This document shows, in pieces, positions 1 to 13,200 of a stretch of 64,000 bases of DNA. The notes under the pieces are model-generated. The model saw nothing but the letters and a program-made list of their open reading frames with translations, was not told where the DNA came from and searched no databases. Position 1 is the first letter of the stretch. Each line of letters opens with the position of its first letter. The DNA is taken from NCBI RefSeq assembly GCF_022682495.2, contig NC_071391.1, forward strand, positions 14,607,680 through 14,671,679, given 5' to 3'. A program made the translations under genes and the position numbers. Source of the DNA: Desmodus rotundus (Eukaryota; Chordata; Mammalia; Chiroptera; Phyllostomidae).

Positions 1-364
1 CATTCTGTAAAGATACCCTAGGGGCCTGGGGCCAGGGCAAGTGAAGGGTGAGAGGAGGCCCCTGCCACCTCCTGAGTGGCATCTCTTTGATCTGCTTTAT
101 AGGTTGGGTTTGAATGTCAGGTATTTGGAAAATCACATTTTATGACAACCAAAACCAACTCTTATTGAAATAGGTGCCACATAGAATTCTTTTGCGCCCC
201 TCTCCCTTCTGCAAAGGATGGAGAAGCCAGCATTATTGGGTAAATGGTCTCTAGGATGCCAGCTGGGTACAAGTAGTGTGACCCTGGCTTTAGCCTTAGC
301 CTTAGGTGCTAGGGCAGAAGCCACCCTCAATGAAGCTGTCTCTTCACTCTCCCGTCTGTTTCAG

Positions 365-494
365 GAGCCCTCTGCCGGTACTGGAGAGGTCCTCCTCTCC
401 ATCAGCTACCTCCCGGCTGCCAACCGCCTCCTGGTCGTGCTGATCAAGGCCAAGAACCTCCACTCTAGCCAGTCCAAGGAGCTCCTGGGGAAGG
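365..494 (+). CDS. SYT13: SYT13 penultimate coding exon (start of C2B domain)
   Basis: Seen: a pyrimidine-rich acceptor ending TTTCAG precedes base 365 and the donor G|GTGAGT follows base 494. The exon starts in phase 0 and encodes EPSAGTGEVLLSISYLP, then NRLLVVLIKAKNL, the first beta strands of a synaptotagmin C2 domain, ending at KELLGK plus the first base of an Asp codon. Known: SYT13 is an atypical synaptotagmin whose C2 domains lack the full set of calcium-binding acidic residues, and it is linked to membrane trafficking in neurons and endocrine cells. The earlier exons (membrane anchor, C2A) lie to the left of the window, so the gene is partial here. The identification rests on the C2B sequence, the ending of the next exon and the PRDM11 neighbour. 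Confidence 0.92.
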
Positions 495-2370
495 GTGAGT
501 GAGGTGTGAGGGGAGGGAGCCAGGACCCCTCTGGCCTCCGGGAATGTGTGCAGAGGGAGGGGGCACCTGGAAGACAGTGGGGAGAGGTGAGCAAGGAGGT
601 GGGACATGAGTACATTTGTGAAGTTGACCTAAACTGTGTCCTCCACCCCAAGCTCATAAATTAATTTTTAAAGGGCACACTCTCTTCTTTAAGTTCACGT
701 CCATGTACTCCTTGGCCAATCCCACCCATCGGGACCCAGGTTGGGCTCATACCTACCAGGGACTCCTGACCTTGGAGATCCACCACGAGAAGAACCAGTC
801 TTATCCCTGGTCATAAGAAGCCAAGGGTCAGGTTGTAGCCATGGAGTGGAGTATCTGGGCTGTAGTGGAAACTTGGCCCTGACCTTGTCTCCAGACCTGG
901 CTGGGCCCACCTTATGGGCAGGTGTTGAGAAGCCCCGGTTCCCCTTCTCCTGTCTCAGCTAAGCCATCCCTGTGCTCCCCACACCCACCCCAGTCTCTCC
1001 TCACTTCTCAGCCGTTGCCAACCTGCCACCCCCATACCAGCTGACTGTGGGTGACAGCAGAAGCTGTGTGAGCTCCTGGGCTGAGGCAGCCTGAAGCTTA
1101 GGGTGTCCATGCTCTATATACCCAGATAAACAACTCTTCAACATTCTGGAAGCCTCGGTTTCTCCTCCTGGAGACCTCAGCCCAGACTCCCAGTCGGGGG
1201 TAGGGGAGCGAACAGGTTCTCTTGCCAGAGCAGGAAAGCGTCCCCGGTTAGCTGTGTGGGATCTGGACCTGGACCCGGAGCCAAGCGCTCATGGCAGGAT
1301 ATAAATAAATGGATATTTACAGCAGGATACAAATAAAGAAGTGTCCCTGTGTTCAGAATCTGAGAAACGCCTCGTGGGTGAATGAAATCAGAAGTGTTGG
1401 CCTTGCTGCCAGATTCCTGAGCCCAAAGTCATAACCCACTGCTCTTTCCTCATCCTCTCCGGACGGTTCTTTGCCTCCTGCTCCTTTTTAGTAGCTCCTG
1501 TCAGGACAATCACAGCACAGCACTTCGTCTCTCCAACATCTGCTGAAATAACAAACTGCCCAGGCAGGGGTAATTATAGCAATAAATGCAGAGTAACAAT
1601 TATTCTCACAGTAGCTTTGGAAACCTGGACTAATGAAAACGTAATCTGGGTCCCGAGCCTTGTGATGGTGACCTGTGTCCCTGAAGAAAGGGGCAGGTGG
1701 ATTTTGGGGCGGGGGGCAGCTCTATCGGTGCAGTGCCCACGGGGGCGGAGGCAGCCTGCCCTCACCCTCCACATGAAGTCGGAGTCCTCAAATAACACTT
1801 ACAAAGGAGCGGAGGAGAAGAACTCATCCAGCCAGCAGGTGACCTACGATCCTAATCATAGACAAAAGTGCGTGGACAGAGAACCAAGGGCATGAAGACT
1901 TTGGATGGCTTCGTTTTCCTGGACTGAGTTTGTAATCCAGCCGCAGGGCGTCTGAGCCACGGTCTTGGGCCTGGCTTGATGTGGGGCATACAGGCACTTG
2001 GAGAGCCTAATGGCAAAGGGTGGTTCCCTGGTGTCCCCTAGCATGACATAATCATGGGCCACCCAATGGCCAGCCTCAATGCCATTGTGTGTTTTGCATA
2101 CTAGAGTACTCATTGTATTAGCCAGGAACTTTTGCTGTATTCCCATGTCTAGACCAGTGTCTGCTATATGGCAGGCATTTAATAATTGTTGGATTAGTAC
2201 CTGACCCGTGGCGGGGGTGGGGGGCACAGAGAGGGCGTCTCAGTGCAGATCTTGAGCCAGAGACCCTTTCTCTCCATCCCTAAGAGAGAACATTGTCCTG
2301 GGCCTCGCCACATCCCACAAGTTCACTCTTGACCCTTCTCTCTGTCTCTTTCCCCTCTGTCCCTCCCCAG
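495..2370 (+). other. SYT13 last intron
   Basis: Intron between the two visible SYT13 exons. It has a GTGAGT donor and a TCCCTCCCCAG acceptor. No coding exon or recent repeat was recognised in it. AATAAA-like sites at about 1304 and 1333 sit inside the intron and are probably unused. Confidence 0.85.
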
Positions 2371-2675
2371 ATGTCTCTGTCAAGGTGACCTTAAAGCACG
2401 AAGCTCGGAAGCTGAAGAAGAAGCAGACGAAACGAGCCAAGCACAAGATCAATCCCGTGTGGAATGAGATGATCATGTTCGAGCTGCCCGATGACCTGCT
2501 GCAGGCCTCCAGCGTGGAGCTGGAGGTGCTGGGCCAGGAGGAGGAGGGCCAGAGCTGCGTGCTGGGCTGCTGCAGCCTGGGCTTGCACGCCTCGGGCTCC
2601 GAGCGCAGCCACTGGGAAGAGATGCTCAAGAACCCACGCCGGCAGATCGCCATGTGGCACCAGCTGCACCTGTAG
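2371..2675 (+). CDS. SYT13: SYT13 last coding exon (end of C2B domain, stop codon)
   Basis: Seen: acceptor CCCTCCCCAG then ATGTCTCTG. The leading AT completes the Asp codon split by the 1.9-kb intron, giving DVSVKVTLKHEARKLKKKQ. A polybasic KLKKKQTKRAKHK stretch follows, the usual C2B strand that binds acidic lipids, then INPVWNEMIMFELP, a hallmark of C2 domains, and the C-terminal WHQLHL before TAG at 2673-2675. This ending matches mammalian SYT13 as I recall it. The 101 codons form a normal intact terminal exon. At the positions where calcium-binding synaptotagmins carry aspartates the chain has other residues, in line with a calcium-independent member. Confidence 0.95.
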
Positions 2676-5600
2676 CCGGCTTCCTGGGCCACCTCTCTTC
2701 TTGGGCACAGCCCTGCCCCTTCAGTCTCAGCTGTCCTCTTCAACCTTCTCTTTGTGCCACATCCTCATTCTGACACCCAGAAGACAGGCGCGTTTGCAAA
2801 GGCCAGGACACCAATCCTCTCTCATCACACTCCCGTTTCTAAAACATGAGCAAGACACGGCAGAGCAGGGCAGCGTGTGGACACGTGGGTCCCACTGAGG
2901 AATGCATTTTGCTCATCTGTGTCACTGAAGAGACACTTATCAAATACAGCCCTTGTGCAGGTTTTGCGGCAGGGGGTGGGGAGAGGTTAGTCCAGATGCA
3001 GAGAAAGCTGAATTTGAGGAGTAATGGGTGCAAAGAATGTGGCTTTTTCAAAATGAGCATTTCAAAAATGGTAAAGAAAATAAAAGTATTCTGGATAGAA
3101 TTAGAATTAGAGCGTGTCAGGGCGGGGTGAAATCTCAGGCAGCATGAAGTCGGGCTCCCGTGCCCAGGCAGCAACAACCCAACAGTCCTGGGGCCCTAGT
3201 GTGTGGAGACATCACCAGCAGATTCCCGGGCCCACCTGCAGACGTTCGGAGTCAGACCCCAGGAGCCTGCCTTTTGAACAAGCACATCCGGTTTGGATGC
3301 AGAGGTTGGAGCCCTGCGCTTGGCGAAGTCCCTCCTACAAACATTCCAGACAGGTTTCCACAGTCCTTGTTGGGGCCCAACACCCTGGGGCAGCCAGTTC
3401 CAAGGCTGGACATCTCAGCTGTCAGCGCGAAATTTGGAAGCCTCTGTGTTTTTATAATTTAATTATCTTAATTCTTAATGTTTTCATTTGTGCTTTTCAG
3501 ATCCTGCTCATGGATTGAATTTGTACTTTTTACTGAAAGCTTTCTTGTTTTATCTCAAAATCAGTTTATATTATATTCGGGGGGGGCTTTCTTGACAACA
3601 TTCAGGTGGGTCCCCCCCCATTGGTCATTGGGCGCTAGTTGTCACATCCACCAGCATCACCAAAGTGACCCTCTGAGGAAGACCATTCCTTCTAGCAGTC
3701 CAGCCACGTCAGGAAGAATTTAGTTGGGGAGGGACACATATTAATTTAGTCTATGACATCTGGCCCTTTGGAGGTGGAGAAAGACGCTAACTTTTAGTAG
3801 GAAACAGAGACTTTTACAAATGTGCCTCCCACTTCCGTTTTCAGGGCCTATCACTTTAAAATCAGTAACCAACCAGCAGCTAGGTCTCAGATTCCTACCT
3901 TATTATCCCAAATAGCTGTCCACATGGGTAACCAAATTATGAGCCTCGTGGAGTGGGTATATTTGCCCCTGAGCCAGGACTACTGGGTTCTCTTGTTGGC
4001 CCCCTGATGAGCGGGTCTGATGACAAGGCAGCTCTGTCAGTGGGAGCCACGTGATAAATGAGAGAAAGAGTACTCAGAAGCTGAGGGGGTCGCTGGCTAA
4101 AACCAAACCCTGAGGCCCCCAGCAGATCATCCTTAAGCTTTAAGCTGGCGGCTCACACTGCCTGGCAAGCGCAGAACCATCACATGCATTTCCAGAGCCA
4201 TGAATTCTGCATTTGGACTCCTGAATACTGACGTCCAAACCCCGGACCTTCCGATGTCACCCGAGTCCTGATGTAAAAGGGAATTCCTAGACAAGATGGG
4301 TAAGGGCTGTCCTTCAACCTTCAACGAGGCAAGTCGTTTTTGGCCTCTCCCTGAGAATCTGAGCAGGGACCTTATCACCCTTAGTTATTATTTTTCCTTT
4401 CTCGGCAGAAGTAGAAAAGCATTAGAAACAACTTCTACCCCACACCGCCTCCAAAGAAACAACAACAAAAAAATATCTAATCCCTCTTTAATGGGAAAAT
4501 CTTACAGATCATTGGAAATCTTGATCGCTAAGGTTGACCACTGCCTACCAAGTTTTTTTAGGCAAAACATTTGTTAGTGATTTCTTTGATCATGTTTTTG
4601 AGACACCCTCCCCATCACTCTGCTCTCCCTTTGTTGGTTGGCATGGCTAAAAGAGAACAAAATGTTCCCTATGTAAGCTGTATTCTCTTCTTGGTAACAT
4701 CAGCTACTCCGATCTTAACAAATCTGGTTTCTAGGCTTAAAATCAGGAAACGTGGTGCCACTTCCTTGCGAATCTATGCACCTGGCTTACAGTCACACCA
4801 AAGGATGTTTGAGGTGGGTTGGGTAGGGTCTCTGATCCCAGAAATACCAACTCCACCCATGGTCATTCCACCATGAGGCATTCAGTTCTTTGGATCTCAG
4901 AGGTTTAGTTTTCCAGAATCTATAAATTAAAGGTTGCCCCTAATAAGAGTCCAATGCCACCACAGAACCTCATAGGTGTCAGCTGTCACCTCCCTTAGCA
5001 GGCATAAAGAGAAACAAGACAGGTTCTACAGGGGTGTTTGTCTGTTGTGTTCACTGGTGTGTGCTGAGCACCCACGATAAAGCTGGTGTGTGGGCCCTCA
5101 GCAAAATATTTGTTGAATGAATTAATGAATAAAGTATGGACAGGGGAGTAGACAGAAAAGGACCCTGCAAGTGGCATAAAAATCAGAGTCCTAGCTGACT
5201 TCTCAATGGCAAAGGCATCAGAAAGCTCAGCTGGCCTAGAAATTCATGACATTGAGTGTCACCGTTCACCCAACGACAATTTGTAGTCCGTGGGTGTGTC
5301 ACTAACGATAGAAGAGAATATTGTCGCTGTGCTTTTTCACCCAAACTTTGTCTTGGTGAATTCTATATTACCCAGAGATATCAGACTGACAAATCAAAAA
5401 ACTTCAGTAACCTCTGCGTCAGTTTACCTTGTACAAGAAACATTGGCGATTTGCAGAGTTATTGACTCTACGTGAGCGCATCTGATGTTTTTGGAAGGAG
5501 CACCTTGTGCTTTGCCAGGGAGTGTTTTCCAAGATGGGCGTGACTCGGAGGTGAAGATAAAGTAAGGAGCCACCGCAGACGGGGCTGTTGCCCACAAGGC

Positions 5601-6095
5601 GATCTGGTTCTTTCATAGGTGCGGTGATGGGGACAAAGAATTGGGAGTCCACTTGCATTAATCTGTGAGTCTCCTTCTTACATCAAGTCAGTATCTATGT
5701 GTCGAGTGCCTATTGATCAAGACCTTGCACGTGTCTGTCCGTTTCGGTTTGAGGTATGACTCTTGGTGTGCGTTGAGGGACAAAACACCCCAAATGGCGC
5801 CATGTAGAGAGCAAGGTGGGAGAACAGTTCTTCAAGGGCAATTCCTTTGGGATGTTTGGAGTCCTGGGTGGCAGGTGGCTGTAGCCTAAGCCAAACTGAG
5901 GTGAGGACCACCCAGAGAGCGACGCAGCCCCTGTGACTTGTTTCTGCCGCCCGTGTTTCCTGTTGTCGATGCTACGTGTGTGTTTGTTTGCAATTATGAA
6001 CCGAAGCACAAAAAGAAGCATGAGACATGGTAGTCATATGTCTGGTGTCACTTTGGAGCAAAAACCTTTCAGTGGTAAATAAATAATTTCCAACT
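2676..6095 (+). other. SYT13 3' UTR, end uncertain
   Basis: Non-coding sequence directly after the SYT13 stop. Plus-strand AATAAA hexamers occur at 3079-3084, 5128-5133 and about 6077-6084. I recall that mammalian SYT13 messages have a 3' UTR of several kilobases, which would favour a distal site, but the sequence alone does not decide. The hexamer at 5128 sits in a context resembling the end of an old repeat (TTGAATGAATTAATGAATAAA-like). Confidence 0.45.
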
Positions 6096-6119
6096 GGGTT
6101 AGCTGCCTGGTGGTTTCTT

Positions 6120-6522
6120 CTTTTCGCTTAACATTTTAGACGTATAAAATGCAGAAACAACAGTTTGATAAACACTTATGAACCACTGCCAAGTTTTATA
6201 AAACTTGACAAATACCATTGAAGTTCCTCCAGCCCGTTACTGAGGAGACCACCATCCTGATTTTGAGATTTCTCGCCCCAAGCATTGCTTTATCCTTCAC
6301 CACATGTATACGTAAACCCTGGGCACCATCGAGTATTTTTGTGTACTTTAAACTTTATTTAAACTTTATTGCACTATTTTTTCTCCACATTAAACATTTG
6401 AGCTATATCCATGCAGATATATGTAGCTCTAGTTCATTTAATGTTTATTTCTTCATAATATTCCATTGTATGGGTGTACCACAATCCCAGTCTGTTGATG
6501 TGCATTTAGATGTTGTCCTCTC

Positions 6523-6593
<71 letters not shown>

Positions 6594-6720
6594 CAGGACT
6601 GCTATGAACATTCTGGTGCGTGTCTCCTTGTTCACTGTGCAGGGTTCTCAGAGATAACTACCTAGGAGTGAGTGGAATGCAGGGTCATAGATTGTGCTGT
6701 GTGCGCATGCACCTTGATGG
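6120..6720 (-). repeat. Old LINE-like fragment split by a (TC)n tract
   Basis: Text such as TTCCATTGTATGGGTG followed after the microsatellite by GACTGCTATGAACATTC is typical of antisense remains of old L1-type elements in mammalian introns. The element is diverged and interrupted by the dinucleotide run at 6516-6586. The subfamily is not assigned. Confidence 0.5.
6516..6586. repeat. (TC)n microsatellite
   Basis: About 35 TC units with one early interruption, inside the old LINE-like fragment. It creates a spurious run of Ser/Leu codons in one reading frame. Confidence 0.97.
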
Positions 6721-7079
6721 GCCTGCCTGTGCACTGAGTCGAAGGGGCCACATACAAGTGGGGGTGCAAATGCTCCGGGGGCTTTGACCCCACTGTTGAG
6801 AAGAAAAATCAGTGTTGCTTGGAAACTAGAGACTTCTCCTTCCCTAATATTCCCCAAACAAAAACTCTGGAAGAGTCAGCACAGCAGTCAGTGGTGCCCC
6901 GCCCCCGTGCTCCACCCCCCTCCACTACCCCGCACTGCTGATGGTGGGCAGGGACAAGGGGACTCCTGGAGTCCTGTCATCTAGGGCCTCTTGGTGGCCA
7001 CTGCAGTCCTGGTGTCTGGAGGAACAGTCTCTGGCATTAAGCCAGGGGCAGAGGATGAATTTTAAAATTCAGGATTTTA

Positions 7080-7286
7080 AAAAAAGATTTTGTTTATCCA
7101 CCTTTAGAGAGAGAGGAAGGGAGGGAGAAGGAGAGGGAGAGAAACATCAGTGTGTGGTTGGCTCGCGCGTGGTCCCCACCAGGAATCTGGCCCACAGCCC
7201 AGGCATGTGACCTGACTGGGAATTGAATGGGTGACCCTTTGGTTCTCAGGCCAGCGCTCAATCCACTGAGCCACACCAGCCAGGGC
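7080..7286 (-). mobile_element. VES SINE (bat tRNA-derived SINE), copy 1
   Basis: Read on the minus strand it starts with GCCCTGGCTGGTGTGGCTC, runs through the RNA polymerase III promoter-like GGTCACCC and the CCAGTCAGGTCACATGCC segment, and ends in a CT-rich stretch and an A/T tail. This is the standard VES SINE layout, known from yangochiropteran bats. It is flanked by a 16-bp target-site duplication with one mismatch: AAAATTCAGGATTTTA at 7064-7079 and AAAATTCAGAATTTTA at 7287-7302. Confidence 0.93.
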
Positions 7287-7554
7287 AAAATTCAGAATTT
7301 TAATTTTCATAATAAAATAGGAGACATGGGTTTTAGCCCACATAGTCAAATATTATATAAACTATGTTTCATAGGTAACTAGGCATATGGTCCATCAGAG
7401 CCCAAAACTACTATTTTAGAGTATGGATTTATATAAAAGAGAAATGGGAGAGGGAAGAAGAGTTCATTAATTATTTTATACAGGGCTTTCCACTGAATTG
7501 CCTTAAATAAACTCTGCTCTGGCACACAAACAAACCTAAGCACTGCATTTAGGA

Positions 7555-7700
7555 GCTGAGAAGCTGCAACCCAGCTTGGCTGTGTCACGGGCCACTTCAC
7601 GGTCCTGGGCAAGCCACTTGCCTCTGGCCTCAGTTTGCACATCTGTAAGATGAATTTGGACCAAATAATCACTAAGGTCCCTTCTAGATTTAAGATTTAA
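7555..7700 (+). repeat. MIR SINE fragment
   Basis: Contains the MIR core pattern: CCTGGGCAAGCCACTTGCC, then CCTCAGTTTGCACATCTGTA and the usual 'aaggtcccttc' end. An ancient, diverged copy. Confidence 0.75.
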
Positions 7701-10197
7701 GATTTTGTGATTCTGTGATCTAGACTGGCAACAATGTGCTTTTCACACATATTTTAGCCTCCAATCTCACGGTAAACCCACGTGCATGTGCGCCTGCCCT
7801 CCCTTCCCCGTGGTGATAATACTCCCTGGCATCTTCTGCCAGTCCTTGATGACGGCCACCCACTCCTCCAGACAATATGCAATGTCACCTGAGGCTCTGA
7901 GTCAGACTCTTCCCATTTTCTTAATTGCTCTTGGAGCCGGTGGTAATTTTCCACCCAAGAGTTTTTGTTTTTCTAGAGCCAGTTGGAGGCACCGCCATTG
8001 CAGGAGCTCAGATCCCCAGCATCTGCTCTGGCTCCCTCCGGGGCCAGACGCCTGGCAAGGAGAGAGCCAAGGAGGTAGCTGAAGATGGGCTTAGAGGGTT
8101 GGGCATTTTCTTGGTGTGAGTGTTAGGGAGCTGCCCCTGTGCTCCCCTCCTTCCTCTCCTGCAGGTGAGCCAGCACAGATGGTTTGTGATGGGACCATCA
8201 GCAGCTTCCCCAAGGCAGAGATGGAGGCAGGTGCCTACCTGGGAGGAGGTGGGAGGAAGCCAGTCTGCAGGCTGGAAGCCAGACATCCCCATGGAAACAG
8301 GTCTAGTGGTGGCCACCGTGTGATCAGGGCCCTGTGGTAACTCGTCTTGGGCTGAGTGTGGTCTCCTCTCAACGCAGCCTGGCCTGGAGCATGGTTTCCC
8401 TTCCCAATTTCCCATTGGCAGGTGGGTGATGGCAGAAATCTTATTTCAGAAACCCAGGGATACGAACTTGGGACAAGCAAGGAGAAACCTGTCTTTCCAA
8501 GCCAAAACCAACCAACAAACCAATAAAATCTCTGTGCAGCCAGGAGAGACGAGCCATTGAAGTAGCAGGTGCCCGAGCATCCCTTCCCAGGCTGGGAAGG
8601 AAAAGGTGATCTCCATTCAGGCAGAGGTGTCCACGTTGGCTGTCAGAATAGGTGTTAATGGCTTTGTACGAAAAAGTCACAGGCAACCCCTCACTCAGGG
8701 GAGCCCCAGGAATTCTGGGTAAAAGAAGGCACCCCCACCACTTCCCAGCACCTTCTTCATCCTGATCTAAGAGGCAACAATACAGTGATACTGAGAAAGA
8801 TTCAGCGTGTATTAACCACTGCTCTGTGCTCGGCCCCGAAGACACAGGCCCAGGTGAGGGACTGGTCCAAGATCTCGCCACCTGTAAGAGGCAGAGGGAG
8901 GATCTGCATCTGACACAGCTCTAACCCTAAAGCCCAGGCTCTGGCCCAGGGGCCCAGGGTCTTTCTTAGAAAGGGAACAGATGAGAAGGAATAGCTTCAA
9001 ACTGCTGCCTGGACCACTCTAGAAATTGTCACATAGCAGGCTGTGAGTCTTCAGGCAGCCAGCCCCTCTCCTGAGTTTCTCTCCAAAGTGAAAACAACTG
9101 GCTCTTTGAACCTTAGAGAGGGAAGTAGGGAGCAGCTGGAGAGAAGAGGGAGGGAAAAGCGTAGACTAGTGCTCACCCCCTCCTCACATCCTCCAACCCC
9201 AGTTTCAGGAAGACCAACTTCCCAAGCACAGAGGGAAGGTCTTTTCCTTTCCTTGCTTCCCAGTGATGAAATCGTGAGCACGTTCCAGATACAGCTACAA
9301 ATGTGGGCCAAATCCAGATGGCCAGCAGTGGGCGGGGCTGACGCTGGTTCATCTGGGCCGGTTAGACAGGACAGCCATGCCACTTTGCTCCTTCCTCCCC
9401 TAGTCCTCCTCTGGGAAAAGCAGAGAGCCAGAGCATTCCATGGGGACTGAGGGGTAGCTTTCACAACAGGAAGCCTCTGAGTGACCAATTGTGGGGGCTT
9501 CCAGGGACTGCACAGGACACGTGCTAGGAGGGAGATGGCAGGCGCCAAGAAGGCAGAAGGCAGAGGTTAAGGAAAGGGACAGGGAAGGCCGGCGAAGGGA
9601 AGTCAGAAGGGGCGGGGGTAGGTGGAGATTTGCACCTGGGAGGAAAAAATAAATACACATATCTGTGTCTTCATTAAATTTATGCCCGTCTTCTTTCTAA
9701 AACCACCTGGGTGAAATATCACTTATCACCTACCCCATACCAGCACCATTAGCAAACTGCTGGGGAAAGACCCCTCCCCAGGGACCTGGCCAGTAATGGA
9801 GCCTCAAACATGGGAGGCAGCGGAGGGAGAGTCAGAGCAACCTTTTGTCTGCAATAGATCTGTGCGTTTCCTCCCAGAGATTCTTGTGGGTAAATGCATT
9901 GGGGGTGGGGGGAAGGTAGGTTTATTTTTGATGGTTTCAGTTTCACCTCCTTCTGGCCTGACTAGTAGATGAGGCATGTAAGTTACCTGCTGGAAGTGGA
10001 CTTGAATGAAAGAAAAGCGAGAGCAGCAGGAAGTAGCTCAGGGCTTCTCCTAGTTCCTTCTAACCAGGCAGCAGACGGGCTCCCAATCTGACTCCGGAGG
10101 CCTTGAGATGCGACCCATTCTGAATCGCCCTGAAAACAGGCCAGGGACAAAGGCAAGGAGGCAGGGATTCGACCTTGGTGAGTAAATTTAAATGCTT

Positions 10198-10203
10198 TTT
10201 ATT
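10198..10203 (-). terminator. Candidate polyadenylation signal of PRDM11
   Basis: Minus-strand AATAAA (TTTATT on the plus strand), followed downstream on the minus strand by AAGCATTTAAATTTACTCACC. It sits at the left edge of the repeat-poor block that trails the PRDM11 stop. Other minus-strand AATAAA hexamers lie at about 13233 and 15593 and could serve shorter forms, so this choice is an inference. Confidence 0.4.
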
Positions 10204-13200
10204 AACAATCTCCTTACATTACAAGGATAATATGACAAAAGGAAAGTCTCCGCGTACATATTATGATAAACCAACATAGCTCTATTTGTATCCAGTGTTC
10301 TAGGTCCCGTCACACAGGTACTATAAAGCGTAGTCTGCAAAATAATAACGTCAAGGTTTTTTTTCTTTTTTAAGAAAGAAAGTATTAACATATTAATATG
10401 TATGTGATAATAGACTCCTAGGTATTTCACCCCACCCCCACTACATTTTTCCTTTGTGACTGAAATGAAATGGTTTGGCCGTGTGGGGGTGGAGAGAAGG
10501 AGAGAGACAGGGGCTGAAAAAGGCTGAATCAGACTGCTGGCTCTTCCCGAGAGACAAAGTGAAGACTGAGGGGTGCTGCAGGCAGCCTGGCCTTGTCTTT
10601 TTGTGAGCAGTGCTGTGACCGGCTGTCCTTGGACGGAGGGCCCGGTGCCCTTGATGCCCCGTGGCTGCTCTCTCTGAGGTACAGTGCATTGTGGGATTGC
10701 TGCCCGGGGGTGCCCATCCCCTGGCCGTGGGTCTGATCCACTGCAGCGGGAGGAAGGCTCGGGCCGGGCCGGGCCTGGCCCTTCTCGAGCCAGGCCCTGG
10801 AGGGCGTTCCAAGACCCGGTTGGCAGCTAGCTGTGGCTCAAAGAGACCCAGGCAGACTTGGAGGGAAGGGAGTGGGCACTGTCAGAACAGACCCACCCCG
10901 ACTGCAGGAATAGGGGTGGGTCTGCTGGAAACTGAGGTCCGTTGGTAGGATGGTGGGGAAGAGCAGGACAGGGGGGTCAATGGGGGTTGGAGATGGGAGA
11001 GCCAAAAGGCAGAGGCTGGTCCGGAGAACAGAGGACGAAGCCGCTGTCCTCCATCTCCCTTCATCTGCAACCCCACAGCCCCTCCTCCCCCACCTCCAGG
11101 GAAAAGCAACTACAGAGAGAAACCTGGAAGCGAAATGGGCTTCTGATCCCGTCAGGGCTGCGCAAGCCCTCCGTCATGGGGCATCCGGCTCAGCCTCTGC
11201 CTCGAGTCACAGAATCAGAACAGTGTATGTGAACTAAACCTGCCTGTTACGGTGGCGGTGAGGTGAGGGGTCAATGGGCCTCCGTGCGGGAGAGGGAAGA
11301 GCATTGTCCTGAGTACAGCCAGCAGCAGCAGCTGTGCAAAGTGGGCTGGGCCAAAGCCCTGCATCTGAACTTGAATTGCTACTGAATTTATGAGTGTGCG
11401 GATACCTCTCTCCCACCCTCCCTGGTTAGCCGATGCCCCCTGCCCTGGCCAGAAAGCCTCTGGATGGTGGGCGGCGCAGGATGGCGATGCTCATGCTGCC
11501 TACTTCACTTCTCCGGTGCCCTGGCAGACAGTGATGGAGAAGATGAGGGAGGCCAGGGCGCTGTACTTCGGAGGTTTGGCCTCTAGGGGCCAGTAGAAGC
11601 ACACAAGGGGGGCAGGCAGCATCTTTCCTGGACCACTCTTGGTCCAATTTGCATCTTTCCTATAGCCGTCAATGCTGCTCATTCCTGGGGGCAGAGTAAT
11701 TGGGGGAAATTGTGCAGTGGTCCCTACACTGTGGGTCAGTGATCACATCCTACTGCCAAGCAGCAGTGACCACCAACCATAGGTTGCAGGGGGGTAGAGG
11801 GGGTGCTTGAGCTGGAGCTCAGGGGGTGAGTATCTCCTTCCAACCTCAGACCAAGCCTGTGGTGGAGGAGAGAAAGTGCACGGAGAGGGCCAGGACCCAG
11901 TTCCTCTCCTCTCCACCTCTCCGGGTAGGAGGCCCCATTCCCAGCAAACCCTGCCTCCTTAGCTCCCTCGTCTCCCCCTGCAAAGGCTCTGCCTCCTCCC
12001 TCTTCGCACAACACAGGCTTTCCCCTTGCTCTCCCAGCTCTCTATAGACTCTATTTTTATATCTATTTAAAACATAGAAATGTATAAATATATAGGATAT
12101 TATTTATAGATATATAGATGTGATTCAATCTCTTACTCTGTGTATACGTACTGCATATGTCCATATATACAATATACACGCTGTAGCATTCGTATTATAC
12201 ACTGCACATACCCCTGCTTCTATGCACTCTCCTAGGGAGACTGGATTGCATAGGTATTTCCAGGGCGATACCACTTGAAGGGATTGGGGTTGGGGGAGAG
12301 CCAGATGGAAGAGGAGGGCCGTACCATTTTCCTTCCTAAAGGGCACTTTTTCTCCCTCTGGCTAACACACAAAGATCACCTCAAAGGCTCCATAAAATAT
12401 CACAGCTCCACTCACTCAGCTAAAGCGCCCAGAACAGAGAGCAGAGAGGGGCCTTCCTCCAAGCAGAGAAAGGGCCCTGCATGTCTCTTGACATAATCTT
12501 CCCTCCGCAAGACCAGACTAGAGCCTAAGACCCAGCGCAACCTCCAGGAGGCCGGTATCTGGAATGGAACTGTCCCAAGCTCACCTGCCCTCCCCGCTTG
12601 GACTGTCCCAGGCCGACCTGGCAGGGCCTGCCAGTTGAAGAAGGGAGGGGGTGTGAGGTCCAGTGAGTCTGGAGCCTTCCACCCAGACTGGGTGTTAGGA
12701 CCAAGAAAAAACATGAATTCTGCTTGGAAATCAACCCAGACTGTAAGCTTCAACAAGCTCTAGATATAGAATTCCTGCTCCTAGAGGGGGTGGGGGGAAA
12801 GGTGAAGGGTGAGGAACCTAGAAGGGAATTTCTATTTCAACCCCCAGGCCATCCCCTGGACCTCATGAAGTTCCAGTTGAACGGCCACCATAAAATGACT
12901 CCAGCCCCGCATCCCAGGCTGGGCCCAGTCTGCAGTTCACTTCAATCTTTCCATGATCGTTTTCAGCATTATACACTCTTTCCCCTGTTTTTTTCTTTCC
13001 TGGTATCACTTCTGAGCACATGGGAAGTATTTAAACCTTACCTTAAACAATTACAAGGTCCTTCCTCCAAATCGAACGGTCAACAGAAACCAGTCAAGGG
13101 GAGGAGGGGGGGTCCACAAGACGACCCAACAGGGAAACATGTAGGAGGGGCTGGGGCCAAGACCGCCCCCTGCACTGCATTCAGGGCCCAGCACCGGACC

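Larger units (their letters stand above)
6725..10190. other. Intergenic stretch between SYT13 and PRDM11
   Basis: Apart from the VES and MIR copies listed separately, no exon is supported here on either strand; the open frames are short, lack splice context and do not resemble known proteins. A plus-strand AATAAA at about 9648 could be the most distal end of SYT13, and a MIR-like patch lies at about 8805-8935. Confidence 0.6.

Noticed and set aside
6218..6607. 129-codon frame ending in Ser/Leu repeats
   Set aside because: Old LINE-like sequence plus a TC microsatellite.
7094..7288. Possible tRNA gene
   Set aside because: The tRNA-like part is the head of a VES SINE with a target-site duplication and tail, not a functional tRNA; the same holds for the copies at 44.1 and 52.2 kb.
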